Assembly (NCBI RefSeq): GCF_025643335.1
Contig: NZ_CP092489.1
Location: forward strand, 186,001 to 250,000
DNA from: Endozoicomonas sp. Mp262
GTDB taxonomy: Bacteria > Pseudomonadota > Gammaproteobacteria > Pseudomonadales > Endozoicomonadaceae
Direction: 5' to 3'
DNA length: 64,000 nt
Shown: positions 34,101 through 49,100 of the stretch, in pieces
How positions within the stretch are numbered: the first letter of the stretch is position 1
Layout: every line of letters starts with the position of its first letter
Notes under the pieces: model-generated
The model's input: only the letters and a program-made list of their open reading frames with translations
What the model was told of the DNA's origin: nothing
The model's database searches: none
Program-made: the position numbers and the translations under genes

Positions 34101-37100
34101 TTTTCACCCCCCAGCAAGGTGTCAGCTGCGCCGCCGCCACTTAAGATATCATTGCCATTATTTCCGGTAAGCACATTAACCTGGTTATCACCAATGAGGG
34201 TATCGTTGTTGGAACCCCCGGTAATATTCTCGATATCCGTGAGGGAATCCTGCCCCCCCTGACCATCATTATTCACCGCCTGATTAACAAGATTAATAAT
34301 CACACTTGAAGACTGGGCACTATAGTCGGCAGTGTCAGTATGTGCGCCCCCCTGTAAATTATCCGCCCCGGCCCCGCCAATCAGGGTATCGTTCTGGTCA
34401 CCTCCTCTCAGTATATCCGCGTGATTGCCGCCATTGAGGGTGTCAGCACCATCCCCCCCTTCCAGAGTATCGGCCCCATCAAGGCCCCTGAGATTATCAG
34501 TATCATCGCCCCCCAGGAGGGTATTGGCAGAATCATTTCCCGTAAGGGTGTCTTTATGGTTACCACCCACCAGATTTTCTATGGATATTAATCTGTCAGT
34601 GCCGCCTAAAGTATCGTTAACGGTTACTGTTCCAGCAGAAAGGTCAATAGACAGGTCATTGGTGGCATTACTGTAATTTGCGGTATCACTGCCGCCATTG
34701 CCATTAAGGGTATCACTGCCGCTGCCACCAGCGAGCGTGTCATTGCCACTACCGCCATCCAGGGTATTATTTTGATTATCGCCAGTTAACGTGTCGTTGT
34801 TGGAACCCCCCGTAACATTCTCTATATCAACCAACCGGTCCCGTCCGCCATGACCATCGTTATTATTGGTATCATTCGCAAGATTAATAACCACACTGTT
34901 AGACTGGTAGCTATAGCTGGCAGTATCCCCACCACTGCCTTCAGCATCGCCATCCAGGGTATCATCACCGGCCATACCCACCAGGGTATCGTCACCGCTG
35001 CCGCCATCAAGGCTATTGACTTCATCATTACCGGTAATACTATCGTCTTGGCCAGTACCTATAATGTTTTCTATATCTTTAAGGGTATCCGAGCCAGGCA
35101 GACTGTTAAGGTTGGAAAAACCGGTGTCAAAACCACTGTCATTATCCAGATCCACGGTGAGTCCGCTGCCCGTCACGCCACTGTAGTCCACCGTATCTGA
35201 CTCGCTGCCACCATCAATGGAGTCATTCCCCTCGCCTTCTATGAAGTAATCATTGCCCGCATTACCATACAGGGAGTCATTGCCAGCGCCGCCAGTAATG
35301 GTATCGGCCGCCTCATTACCCTCAATTTTGTTAGCACCGCTATCACCAGTTAGAGTGTCACTCTGCTGTCCGCCCCTCAGGTTTTCAATGCCGCTAAAGG
35401 TATCGGTGCTGACACCGTTCTCCTTTGCTGTATTGGAAGCCAGGCTGGCTTCAATGGTAACCGTAGCACCACTGTAGTCTGCCGTATCCCCTGTTCCTCC
35501 TGCCCCATCGAGATAATCAGCGCCATCGCCACCGCGCAGGGTATCGTCGGCCTCGCCACCATAAAGAGAGTCCGCCCCACCAGCCCCGTCCAGAATATCC
35601 TCTCCATGATTACCATAGAGCAGGTTATCTTCACCATCCGCTGTTATCTGGTCATTGCCCGCCCCTCCACGAATAACCTCAATACCGCTTAAGGTATCAA
35701 CGCCACCCAGGCCATCCTGGTTAAGGGCCTGATTACCGAGGTTAATAACAATGCTTTGTGCGCTGGAATTGGAAGAGTAATCCGCCGTATCAAGATCGGT
35801 GGCATCACCACCATCAAGGCTGTCATTACCGGCACCACCGATCAGGGTATCATCTCCTGTACCACCCACCAGGGTATTAACCGCCGCACTGCCGGTGAGG
35901 GTATCGCCTTCGCCGGAACCCACCACATTTTCTATATTTCGCAGGATGTCCGTATCACCACCGGAAACGGCTGAACCATCAGCCCCCTGAACCAGCGTAA
36001 CAGTGACTGACTGGCCGGCACCCAGATTGCTGTAATCAACCGTATCAACGGACACCTGATCACCACCATCAATAGTGTCATTACCGGCACCTTCAATAAA
36101 CCAGTCGGAGAGCAGCCCCCCATTAAGTGTGTCGTTACCCGCACCACCGGTCAGGGTATCTGTACCACTATTGCCGTTTAGTAGGTTGGCGGCATTGGTA
36201 CCCGTGAGCTGATCATTACCGGAACCGGAATCCACCGCCTCAAAACCGCTGATTGAATCGATATCGGATGCCCCGGCATTAACCTGACTGCTGTTCAGGT
36301 CAATCACTAAATTGGCGGTGTAATCATGGTAATCAAGGGTGTCAAAACCGGCGCCACCAGAAAGGTCATCATTACCGGCACCCCCACTGATGGTGTCGTC
36401 ATTGGCATCACCGGCAATGGTATCGGCATCTGCACCACCGTATAAGGTATCGTTATGGCTGCCGCCATACAGGGTGTCGGCTCCCCCTTCCCCGCGAATC
36501 AGGTCATCATCATCAAGGCCTTCAATCACATTGACATTATTGTCACCCGTCAGGGTATCATCGTGGCTACTGCCCCTGATATCTTCAATACCTATCAAAG
36601 TGTCATTGCCTGCACCACCGGAGGCTGACTGCATCGATAGATTAACAATTACTTTATCCGGGGCATCATCGTACTCAACCCGGTCAGCCCCGGCACCGTC
36701 TCCCCCCACCAGGGAGTCATCACCCAGCCCGCCATTCAGGGCATCACTGCCATCACGCCCCTCAAGGGTATTTGCCCCGGAATTGCCTTTCAGGGTATCC
36801 CCCTGATTGCTGCCAATAATATTTTCTATGCCTTCAAAGGTATCCCGGCCACTATCGCCATCGCTGGTTGCCTCCCCTTCACCACTGGCACCGCCCACCA
36901 GGCTGGCATTAACACTTCCCGAGACACTGCTGTAGTCCACCGTATCATTACCACTATTACCCCTTAGTGTGTCATTACCGGCATTACCGGTCAGGGTATC
37001 GTCATTATCCCCGCCTTCCAGAATATCGGCCCCGGCCCCACCCTGAAGGCTATCATTGCCCGCTTCCCCTTTAAGCAGATCATTGGCATCACCACCATCC

Positions 37101-40100
37101 AGGCTATCACTGCCGGAACCCCCTTCCAGTGTATCCGCACTGCCGCCGCCAGACAGGGTGTCATCGCCGCCTAAGCCCTGGAGAAGGTTGGTTGAACCAT
37201 CGCCGGTCAGCGTGTCAGCATAGCCACTACTGCCCGTAATATTTTCTATGGATTCCAGCTCATCCGTTGCGCCATCACCATCATTGGATGCCTGATTACT
37301 GCCAAGGGTCAGGTTAACGGTCACACTCCCACCGGCACTGGTATAGTCAGCCGTGTCAGTGCCATTGCCACCTTTTAAGGTGTCAGTGCCTGCCCCGCCA
37401 ATCAGTACATCATTCTGGTTTTCACCTTCCAGAGTATCATTGCCACCCAAGCCAATCAGACGATCATTGCCGTCTCTTCCCTGAATAACATTAACTTCAT
37501 TACTACCCGTCAGCGTGTCACCACCAGAATGGTCACTGCCTATCAGGTTTTCAATATCAATCAGGTCATCGGAGCCACCATCACCGTCTATGGCAGCGCT
37601 CTGGGAAGACAGGTCGGCAGTGACAGAGCCTGCCGCATTTTCATAATTAGCGGTATCAACATCAGAACCGGCACTACCAACAAGGCGGTCGTTTCCACCC
37701 CGACCCTCGAGAATATCGTTACCGGTATTACCGGTCAGTGTATTATTTTCATTATCGCCAGACAGGGTGTCATCACCGCTTCCGCCCACAAGATTTTCAA
37801 TCTCAGTGAGAGTATCCCGATTACCCTGGCCATCATTATTAAGATTCTGGTTCAATAGGTTGATGGTGACCGCCGTTGTTTCGGCACTATAGTCAGCGGT
37901 GTCACCATGGGTTTCAGCGGTGCTGCCCCCATCCAGGGTATCCACACCGGCTCCCCCCGTGAGCGTGTCATCACCCTCTTCGCCAAACAGGCGGTCAATG
38001 CCACCATTACCTTGCAGGGTATCACCCTGTAGCCCGCCATAAATGGCATTGTTATTATTGTCACCGGTCAGTGTGTCAATGAAATCACTGCCCCGAAGGT
38101 TCTCGATACTGATTAACCGGTCAGTGGCATCACCACTCACCACAGCCTGTGGTGTAGCACTAGAAAGGTCGGCATGGACAGCTCCGGAAGCATCACGGTA
38201 GTCAGCGGTATCACCGGTTCCATTTTCAGCACCACCATCCAGGGTGTCAGCACCTGTTCCTCCACGCAGCACATCGTCGCCATTACCGCCCAATAGTGAA
38301 TCATTACCACCCTGGCCGATAATCAGGTCATTGTCGTTTTCACCCTCCAGAATATTACCGGCCAAATCACCAGTGAGGGTATCAGCCAACTGACTGCCCT
38401 TAAGGTTTTCAATATCATTGAGGATATCCGTATCAACGGTGCCATCCGTTACCGAACCGGTTTCCAGACTGGCAACAATAGACCGGCCATGATTACTGTA
38501 ATCAACGGTATCCCCTGAACTTTCAGCGCCTTCCCCCCCCTCAAAGGTATCACTGCCTAGGCCACCCACCAGATTATCGTCACCATCATTACCGAAAATC
38601 CGGTCATTGCCACCATTGCCAAAGAGGGTATCTGCCCCGCCATTACCAATGAGGGTATTGATATTGTCATCACCGGTTATGATGTCGGCCTGATGACTTC
38701 CCGCAATATTTTCAATACTGATCAGGGCATCGGTTTCTGACCCTCCGATCGTGGCAGAGTCTGAAGTGCCCGATATATCGGCCACAACACTGCCACTGGC
38801 CAGGCTATAGTCTGCGGTATCCTCATTACCTCCACCATTCAGGGTGTCATTGCCGGTGCCGCCATCCAGGGTATCGTTACCACTCTCCCCTTCGAGGGTA
38901 TCATTACCCCCATCACCAAACAGGGTATCGCCATTATTACCCCCTTGCAGGGTATCCCCTTCTCCGCCACCATGAAGGGTATCCTGACCATCCTTGCCCT
39001 GCAGGATATTTATTGCACCATCACCAACAATGCTGTCATTACCACTTCCCCCAATAACATTCTCGATGCCGGTTAACGTGTCAGTTCCGCCGGAGCCACC
39101 GGTACTCTGGGACGTGATGAGGTCAGTAATAATGCCATTGGTTTCACTGCCATAATCAACGGTATCAATCCCTTGACCACCATCTAACTGGTCAGAGCCG
39201 GAACCACCCAATAGAGTATCCGCATCATCCCCCCCTTCAAGAATGTCATCATTGGCTCCACCGGAGAGAATATCGTTACCATCGTCGCCTCTTAAGGTGT
39301 CAGCTCCCTGATCACCATTAATGACATCTTGGTGATTTCCCCCCTCGAGGGTATCGCCACCGGCTCCACCGGAGAGGGTATCCGTTCCCTCACCGCCCAG
39401 CAGGACATTGGTCTGGCCATCACCGGAGAGGGTATCCCCGAAATTACTGCCGGTGATATGTTCGATATTGATCAAAATATCAGTGGCATCACCCGTCACG
39501 GAAACGGTATCGGTTGATCCGGACAGATCGGCCACAATTAATCCGGAAGCCAGGCTATAGTCCGCGGTATCGCCGTAGCTACCATTAGTCCCGCCATCCA
39601 GGGTATCAGCTCCGCCAAGACCGGCCAGGGTATCATCCTGCTGCCCACCCTCAAGGGTATTAACCCCTGATGTACCGGTTATGGTGTCCCTGAAATTACT
39701 GCCTTTAACATTCTCAACACGGGTTATATTATCTATTGATCCACTGCCGTCTGTAGCATGATTTGAAACGGCAGACAGATCCACAATAACGCCGATGCCA
39801 TCACTATTGGCATCACCATCGGTGGAGTAATCAACGGTATCAACCCCGGAGCCATCGCCACCATCAATACTGTCTGCACCGATGCCGCCTACCAGATTAT
39901 CGGAACCATCCCCCCCTTCCAGGCTATCACTGCCACTACCACCCACCAGAACATCGTCGCCCATCAACCCTTTGATAATATTGTTATTACTGTCGCCGGT
40001 AAGGGAGTCATGACCATTGGCATTATTACTGCCTGTGAGATTCTCAATACCAATCAGGTCATCCTGGCCGGAGTCTCCGTCATTGATGGCTTTATTGATG

Positions 40101-43100
40101 GAAAGGTCAGCTGTTACCGCATTCGCTGCCAGGGTGTAATCAGCCGTGTCGCCAATGCCCGTGGTGGCCTGGTCATCTGCTCCACCTTCCAGCCGGTCAT
40201 CCCCTGCCCGGCCACTGAGGGTATCATCGCTGGCATTCCCTATCAGGGTATTATCATTGCCATCACCGGTGATGGAGTCTGCGTGGGCACTGCCTTCAAT
40301 ATGGTCAATATCAAAAAACTGATCCTGACCACCATCACCATCATCAGTGGCCTGGCCTGCGGTCAGGTTGGCAACAATGCCACCAGCGGCAGCGCCATAA
40401 TCAACGGTATTGGTATCAGCACCATCCGAACCACCCCTGAAAATATCATCGCCCTGCCCACCAGAGAAGGTATCACTGCCTCCCATACCAAACAGCTCGT
40501 TGTCGTATTGACTGCCAATCAGACTATCATTACCGTCACTGCCGATAACATTTTCAATGCCAATAAGTTTGTCATTACCCCCAAACCCATCCTGAGCCTC
40601 ACCGGTCACCAGGTTGACAATGACGTTCAGGTCACTGGAACTGTAATCAACCGTATCGGTATCCTGGTCAACGCCATTGTCGCCAATCAGAGTATCATCT
40701 CCCCGGCCACCAATAAGGGTATCATTGCCTGCACTGCCATCCAGGGTATTGACATTATTATCACCGGTTAACTGATCGTTATTGCTGCCCCCGGTAATAT
40801 TTTCAATACTGATCAGCCGGTCACTGCTACCTGTTCCATCCTGGGTCGCTTCCGGTGTTGCCGCTGACAAGTCAGCAATAACAACGCCGCTTTCATCGCT
40901 GTAGTCGGCGGTATCAGAACCTCCGGTGGTACCTCCATCCAGAGTATCACTGCCCGTCCCTCCCTTGAGAACATCGGCACCCTCCTGCCCCTGCAAGGTA
41001 TCATTCTGGCCACCGCCAATCAGGCTATCAGCCCCATCGCCTCCCTGAAGCAGGTTGACGCCGTCATTACCGGTAACGGTGTCTCCATACTGGCTACCGA
41101 TAACATTCTCAATACTTCTCAACGTATCTGTCTGCCCCCAGCCATCGGTAGCCGTAGCCGGTGTGGCGCCATTTTCAACAGAGAGGTCAACAACAACACC
41201 ATTGCTATCCTGGCTGTAATCAGCGGTATCAACGCCACTACTGCCACCGTCCAGGGTATCTGCACCATCACCCCCACGTAAGGTGTCATTTCCGGATTCT
41301 CCCAGAAGATTATCAGCGCCCCCTTCACCGGATAGAAAGTCAGCCTCCTGCCCCCCCCGCAACTCATTGGCATTACCATCCCCTGTAAGAGAGTCAGCCT
41401 GGTTACTGCCAATCACATTTTCAATACTGATCAAGGAGTCCTGGGCACCACTGCCGTCGGTTGATATTCCCCCCAGGTTAATATTGACTGCGCCACTGTC
41501 CTGGCTGTAGTCCGCCGTATCTTCTTCTGTTCCACCATCAAGGACATCCGCCCCCAACCCACCACGGAGGGTATCATCCCCCCCATTTCCCATCAGGTCA
41601 TTGGCAACATTACTGCCATAAAGGGTGTCGTCTGCACCGCCACCAAAAACATTCTCGATGCTATCCAGATTCTCGGTGATGGAACCCTCAATAGCCTTGC
41701 CATCATGGCCATTATCGCCATTGGCCAGGTCAACGGTGACTGACGTTGTTGTAAGGTAGCGATAGTCTGCCGTGTCCTCACCAGAGCCACCATTCAGATA
41801 GTCCTGGCCAGCCCCACCTGACAGCACATCACTGCCTTCATTACCATTTAGCGTATCGCTCCCGGCCCGGCCATCCAGGTTATCATTATCCTGCCCACCG
41901 CTGATGGTCTGATTAGTGCTATCGCCCCTGATGGTGTCCTGTCCGGAACCACCAATAAAAACCTCAATTCCCGAGACCGTATCCTGACCACCCTCACCAT
42001 CGTTATTAACAGACTGATCTTCAAGGTCAACGGTGATGTTACCGGATACACCGTCATAGGTCAGGGTATCGTTATTGGCATCATCGCCACCAATAATGGT
42101 GTCGTTACCAGCCCCGCCCTTAAAGGTATCAGCGCCGAATCCACCATTAAGGGTATTACCCTCTGCATCACCGGTGAGACTGTCACCAAAGTTACTGCCG
42201 ATGACATGCTCTATCCCCTCAAGGGTATCGATGTCTGATGTGGAATCCGTTGCTTCCCCAGAGCCTGAGCCGGTATTAAGAGTTACAGTTATTGAACGAC
42301 CATGGTTGCTATAATCAACCGTATCCCCAAGGGGTTCATTTCCCTCGCCGCCACGCAGTAAATCACTGCCGTCACCACCGCGAAGGGTATCGTCCTGATC
42401 CCCACCCTCGAGGGTATCGTCACCGCCGCCCCCTGATAAGGTGTCATTGCCACCCTCACCTCTCAGGATATTAACGACACCGTCACCACTGATTTCATCG
42501 CCAAATCCACCGCCAATAATATTCTCGATACTTTCCAGGGTGTCTGTAGCATCACTAACCACAACGGCCTGGGGGTTAGCCGCATTCAGGTCAACCGTGA
42601 GTTTTCCTACAGCCCCGCTATAGTCAGCGGTATCGAAGTCAGGACTGCCGGTATCTGTTCCCCCTCTGATAACATCGGCTCCCAGCCCACCCTGAAGGGT
42701 ATCACTGCCCTCACCACCATCCAGGGTATCGGCTCCCTCACCACCGATCAGGGTATCAGAACCTGCCTGCCCCTCAAGGGTGTCATTGCCTCCGTTGCCA
42801 GTCAGTGTATCTGCAAGGGCACCGCCTCTTAAGAGGTTATTATCGTTGTTACCGGTCAGGGTATTTTGCTGGCTTCCCCCCCAGATATTTTCAATACTGA
42901 TCAGGTCATCTGAAGCCTCTCCCGCTATGTTTCCTTTGGGATTTGCAATAGACAGGTCAACATTAATTGCCTTATTGACAGCGGAATAATCCACCGTATC
43001 TCCCATTGTTTCTGATGCTGTACCACCATCCAGGGTATCCGCTCCCTCACCACCCACAAGCACATCATCGCCGCCATTACCACTCAGGGTATTGGCGGAA

Positions 43101-46100
43101 CCATCACCAATAAGGGTATCGCCCTGGGCGCTGCCAGAAATATTTTCAATAGAAGACAGAGTATCGGTAAGAACACCATTTTCAGTGGCTCGATTGACTG
43201 TCAAATCAACCGTTACTGAAGTGCTGTTATCAGAGTAATCGGCGGTATCCTGACCTATGCCCCCGGCAAGGCTATCTGTGCCAGCCCCCCCATTGAGGAT
43301 ATCATTACCGCCATCACCGGTCAGGGTATCGTTATTGTCATTACCCTTGAGAATATCATTATCATTGCCGCCGGATAGCGTGTTAACCTCCGCATCCCCC
43401 GTCAAGGTGTCAGCGTGGATAGTGCCAATAATATTCTCAATATCAATCAGGGTATCAGTGAAGACGGCTCCCTCTTTCACCTGGTTGGAACCGGCGGAAA
43501 GATCAACCTCAACACCCGCACTATTGCCGCTGTAACTGACGGTATCACCCGCAACCGAGTTAGTCCCTCCGTCCAATGTGTCAGCACCGGTGGTGGCTCC
43601 TGAACCACCGGATAAAACATCATCACCGGCATTACCGGTTAGGACATTATCGCTACTGTTGCCAGTCAGGCTGTCATTTCCGGCACCGGCTGTGACATTC
43701 TCAATATTGATCAGAGTGTCAGTATCACCAAATTGATCGGTGGCGGTGCTGCCTCCCAAATCAATCGTCAGATGTTCAGTGGCAGTTGCCGCACTGTAAT
43801 CTGCGGTATCGCCATTGCTGCCATGGGTTCCGCCATCCAGGGTATCATCCCCTTCGCCACCCGCCAGGACATCATCCTCACCCATGCCCTGAAGCTCGTT
43901 ATCAAACTGATCACCGGTAATGCTGTCAGTGTCGTTAGTACCAATGACATGTTCGATTTGCTGAAGCACATCACTGCCACCCGCGCTATCGGTAGCCGTT
44001 CCACTGGCAAGGTTTACCGTGATGCCGCTGGCGCCATCAATAAAGTCAACGGTATCACTATCCCCTCCACCTACCAGGGTATCGTTACCACTACCGCCCG
44101 TAAGCAAATCATTACCATCACCGCCGCTTAAGGTATTGCCAACAGTCAGGTCATTTCGTCCAATAAGGGTATCGTCACCGTCGCCGCCAACCAGGTTCTC
44201 AATATCGGTAAAGCTATCTATGCCCCCGGCACCATCATTGCCCGTTCCGGTCTGGAGGTTCGCAGTCACATCGGCCAGGGTGCCCTCATAGCTGGCCGTA
44301 TCAAGGCCATTTCCACCCTCAAAGCTATCGTTGCCAGTGCCGCCTATCAGGGTGTCCGCACCATCGCCTCCCTGAAGGATATCATCTCCCCCGCCACCAC
44401 TAAGGGTATCCGCACCATCAGAACCCCCACTTAAAATATTACCCTGACCATCACCGGTAATATCATCGCCAAACTGGCTTCCTGTTACATTTTCAATATT
44501 TTGCAGGGTATCAATATCACCGGTGCCGTCAGTGGCATCGCCATTGACCAGATTAACGGTGATGGCATTGGCATGGTCACTGTAGTCAACAGTATCCCCT
44601 GAGGCTTCAGCGCCTTCACCGCCATCCAGGGTATCACTGCCACTCCCCCCGCGAAGGGTATCGTCATGATTCCCCCCCTCAAGGGTGTCATTCCCTCCGA
44701 CCCCTGAAAGGGTATCGCTACCGGATTCACCTTTCAGGACATTCACAAGACTGTTGCCGCTTAGTTCATCAGCGTGGCCACTGCCGGTAATATTCTCAAT
44801 ACTTTCCAGCGTATCAGTGGCATCCCCGGCAACCACTGCCTGAGGATTAGCGGCAGAAAGGTCAACGGTGACGGCTCCGAAAGCGCCAGTGTAATCGGCG
44901 GTGTCGGCATCAGGACTGCCCGTGTCAATTCCACCTCTGAGGATATCTGCACCAAGCCCCCCTTGCAGAATATCGCTTCCTTCTCCGCCATCCAGGATAT
45001 CATCGCCACCATCACCGGAAAGCGTATCAACACCCGCCATGCCCTCAAGGGTATCAGCAGCCAATCCACCTGAAATAGTGTCAACACCTGCACCACCCCG
45101 CAGGATATTTTCGAGACTGTTACCCGTCAGCGTGTTGCCATGATCCCCCCCCCGGATGTTTTCTATGCTGACCAGCACATCCGGGGATTCCCCTGATATC
45201 TGGGCGCTGGTTGTAACGCCAGCAGAGAGGTCAATCTCTAACGAACCACTAATGCCGGTATAATCTACGGTATCACCAATACTCTCGCCGGTAGTTCCCC
45301 CATCCAGGCGATCGGCCTGACCATCGCCCCCCGCCAGGAGATCATCGCCTCCCCCGCCAATAAGGGTATTGGTTCCTGTGCCGCCAGATAGCGTATCCCC
45401 ATGATCACTGCCAATGACATTTTCGATGCTACTCAGGGTATCCGTGGCAATATTATTTTCAAAAACCTGGTTGCTGCCCAGTGACAGGTCTACAGTAACC
45501 CCGGCGCTGTTGTTACTGTAATCCGCTGAATCACTACCGTCTCCACCCTCCAGGCTATCGGCCCCGGCCCCCCCTTCCAGGGTATCATTGTCTTCGCCTC
45601 CTCGAAGAATATCTGCCCCGCCATTTCCCCTCAGGACATCGTCGTTTTCTCCACCGGAAAGCTCATTAATCTGGTTATTACCTGTCAGAGTATCCTGCTG
45701 GTCAGTGCCAATTACATTTTCGATATCAACCAGCGTATCAGTATAAGTTGCGCCTTCCCTGACCTGGTTAGTACTGGCAGAAAGATCCACTTCAACAGCC
45801 ACTGTGGTTTGGCTATAGTCTGCCGTATCTCCGGCAGCACCGTGGGTTCCGCCATACAGGGTATCAGCACCCGTGTTGGCTCCTGAACCACCGGATAAAA
45901 CATCATCACCGGCATTACCGGTTAGGACATTATCGCTACTGTTGCCAGTCAGGCTGTCATTTCCGGCACCGGCTGTGACATTCTCAATATTGATCAGAGT
46001 GTCAGTATCACCAAATTGATCGGTGGCGGTGCTGCCTCCCAAATCAATCGTCAGATGTTCAGTGGCAGTTGCCGCACTGTAATCTGCGGTATCGCCATTG

Positions 46101-49100
46101 CTGCCATGGGTTCCGCCATCCAGGGTATCATCCCCTTCTCCACCCACCAGGACATCATCCTCTTCCATGCCCTGAAGCTTGTTAGCAAACTGATCACCGG
46201 TAATACTATCAGTGTCGTCAGTACCGATAACATGTTCGATTTGCTGAAGCACATCACTGCCACCCGCGCTATCGGTAGCCGTTCCACTGGCAAGGTTTAC
46301 CGTGATGCCGTCGGCGCCATCAATAAAGTCAACGGTATCACTATCCCCTCCACCTACCAGGGTATCGTTACCACTACCGCCCGTAAGCAAATCATTGCCA
46401 TCGCCGCCGCTTAAGGTATTGCCAACAGTCAGGTCATTTCGTCCAATAAGGGTATCGTCACCGTCGCCGCCAACCAGGTTCTCAATATTAGTAAAAGTAT
46501 CTGTGCCACCAGTACCATCAGAACCAATACCCGTCTGGAGGTTCGCAGTCACATCGGCCAGGGTGCCCTCATAGCTGGCGGTATCAAGGCCATTCCCCCC
46601 CTCAAAGCTATCGTTGCCGGTGCCGCCTATCAGGGTGTCCGCACCATCGCCACCCTGAAGGATGTCATCCCCACCTTCTCCCCTAAGGATGTCTGCACCA
46701 TCAGAACCACCACTTAAAATATTACCCTGGCCATCACCGGTAATATCATCGCCAAACTGGCTTCCTGTTACATTTTCAATATTTTGCAGGGTATCAATGT
46801 CACCGGTGCCATCACTGGCATTGCCATTGACCAGGTTAACGGTGATGGCATTGGCATGATCACTATAATCCGCAGTATCCCCTGAGGTTTCGGTACCTTC
46901 ACCACCATCCAGGGTATCACTGCCACTCCCCCCCCGAAGGGTATCGTCATGATTTCCCCCCTCAAGGGTGTCATTCCCTCCGGCCCCTGAAAGGGTATCG
47001 CTACCGGATTCACCTTTCAGGACATTCACAAGACTGTTGCCGCTTATTTCATCATCGTGACCACTGCCGGTAATATTCTCAATGCTTACAAGGGTATCAG
47101 TGGTTATACCATTCTCTGTCACCTGGTTACTGGCCAAGGACAGGTCAACAGTCACTCCGGCAGTATTAATGCTATAGTCTGCGGTATCAGTCTCAGCACC
47201 GCCATCCAGGGTATCAGCACCATCACCGCCAACAAGGGTATCAGCACCTGCCATCCCCTCAAGGGTATCCTCAGCCCCACCCCCAGACAGGGTGTCACTC
47301 TCAGTACCACCCCGAAGAATATTTTTATCGTTATTGCCCGTCAGGGTATTGCCGTGATCACCGCCCCGGATATTTTCAATACTCACTAGCACATCAGAGA
47401 ATTCCCCCGATATGTCGGCAGTGGTCGTGTCACCACCGGACAGATCAACCTCCAGCGCACCACTAGCACCTGTATAATCGGCTGTATCGCCAATGCTCTC
47501 GCCGGTTGTACCTCCATCCAGGGTATCGGATGCCATCCCTGCTCCACCGGCGAGGGTATCGTCTCCCTCCCCACCGGAGAGAGTATTGGTCATTCCATCA
47601 CCGGACAGGATATCGGCAAAGTTACTGCCAATGACATTTTCGATACTACTCAGGGTGTCCGTGGCTGTATTATTTTCAAAAACCTGGTTGCTACCCAGTG
47701 ACAGGTCAACGGTGACCCCGGCACTATTATTACTGTAATCCGCAGAGTCATTGCCATCGCCACCCTCCAGGCTATCAGCCCCGGCACCACCTTCCAGGGT
47801 ATCATCGTCGTCACCTCCACGAAGAATATCTGCCCCACCATTCCCCTTCAGGACATCGTCGCTTTCCCCTCCTGAAAGCTCATTAGCCTGCCCGTCTCCT
47901 ATCAGGGTGTCCTGCAGGTCAGTGCCAATCACATTTTCGATATCAACCAGCGTATCAGTATAAGTTGCGCCTTCCCTGACCTGGTTAGTACTGGCAGAAA
48001 GATCTACCTCAACAGCCACTGTGGTTTGGCTATAGTCTGCCGTATCTCCGGCAACACCATGGGTTCCGCCATCCAGGGTATCAGAACCCGTGGTGGAGCC
48101 TGAACCACCGGACAGGACATCATCACCGGCATTACCGGTTAGAACATTATCGCTGCTATTTCCGGTGAGACTGTCATCACCAGCACCGGCTGTGACATTT
48201 TCAATATTGATCAGGGTGTCAGTATCACCAAATTGATCAGTGGCTGTGCTCCCGCCCAAATCAATAGCCAGGTGTTCAGTGTCGGTTGCGGCACTGTAAT
48301 CAGCAGTATCACCAGTGCTGCCATGGGTGCCGCCATCCAGGGTATCTGTCCCTTCGCCACCCACCAGGACATCATCACCTTCCATGCCCTTCAAGATATT
48401 TCTGTCAGCATCCCCGGTAATACTATCTCCGTCGTCTGTACCGGTAATATGCTCGATTTCCAGCAGCACATCATTATTGCCCTGACTATCCGTAGCCGTG
48501 CCATCGGCAAGGTTTGCCGTTATACCATTGGAGCCGGTATCACTGAAGTCAACGGTATCACCACCATTCGCTCCTTCCCCGCCTTCACCACCAATCAGGG
48601 TATCAGCACCGCCACCTCCGGTGAGGGTGTCATTACCATCAGCCCCATTAAGCACATTGCCTGCTACGGCATCGTCACCTATAAGGGTATCCCCGGCATT
48701 CCCCCCGGTTACATTTTCGATGGATGAAAAGGTATCAGTGCCACCGACACCATCACTTCCGGTAGCACCTGCAAGATTGACAGTAATGGCACTGCCACTG
48801 CCGGCATAGGTCACCGTATCTATATTATTGCCACCTTCAAAACGGTCGTTACCGGCTCCGCCATTCAGCAGGTCATTACCATCCCCGCCCTGCAAAGTGT
48901 CATTACCCACATGGCCACTCAGGGTGTCACTACCGCCTTCGCCAGAAAGGATATTGTCCACACTATTGCCGGTCAGGGTATCGCCGTAAGCAGAAGTTCC
49001 AGTCAGGTTTTCAATATTTCGAAGGGTATCGGTTTCACTATCCGAGGTATTGGTTACAACGCCGTCACTGCCATCAGCCAGGGTCCCTATAACAGCACGG

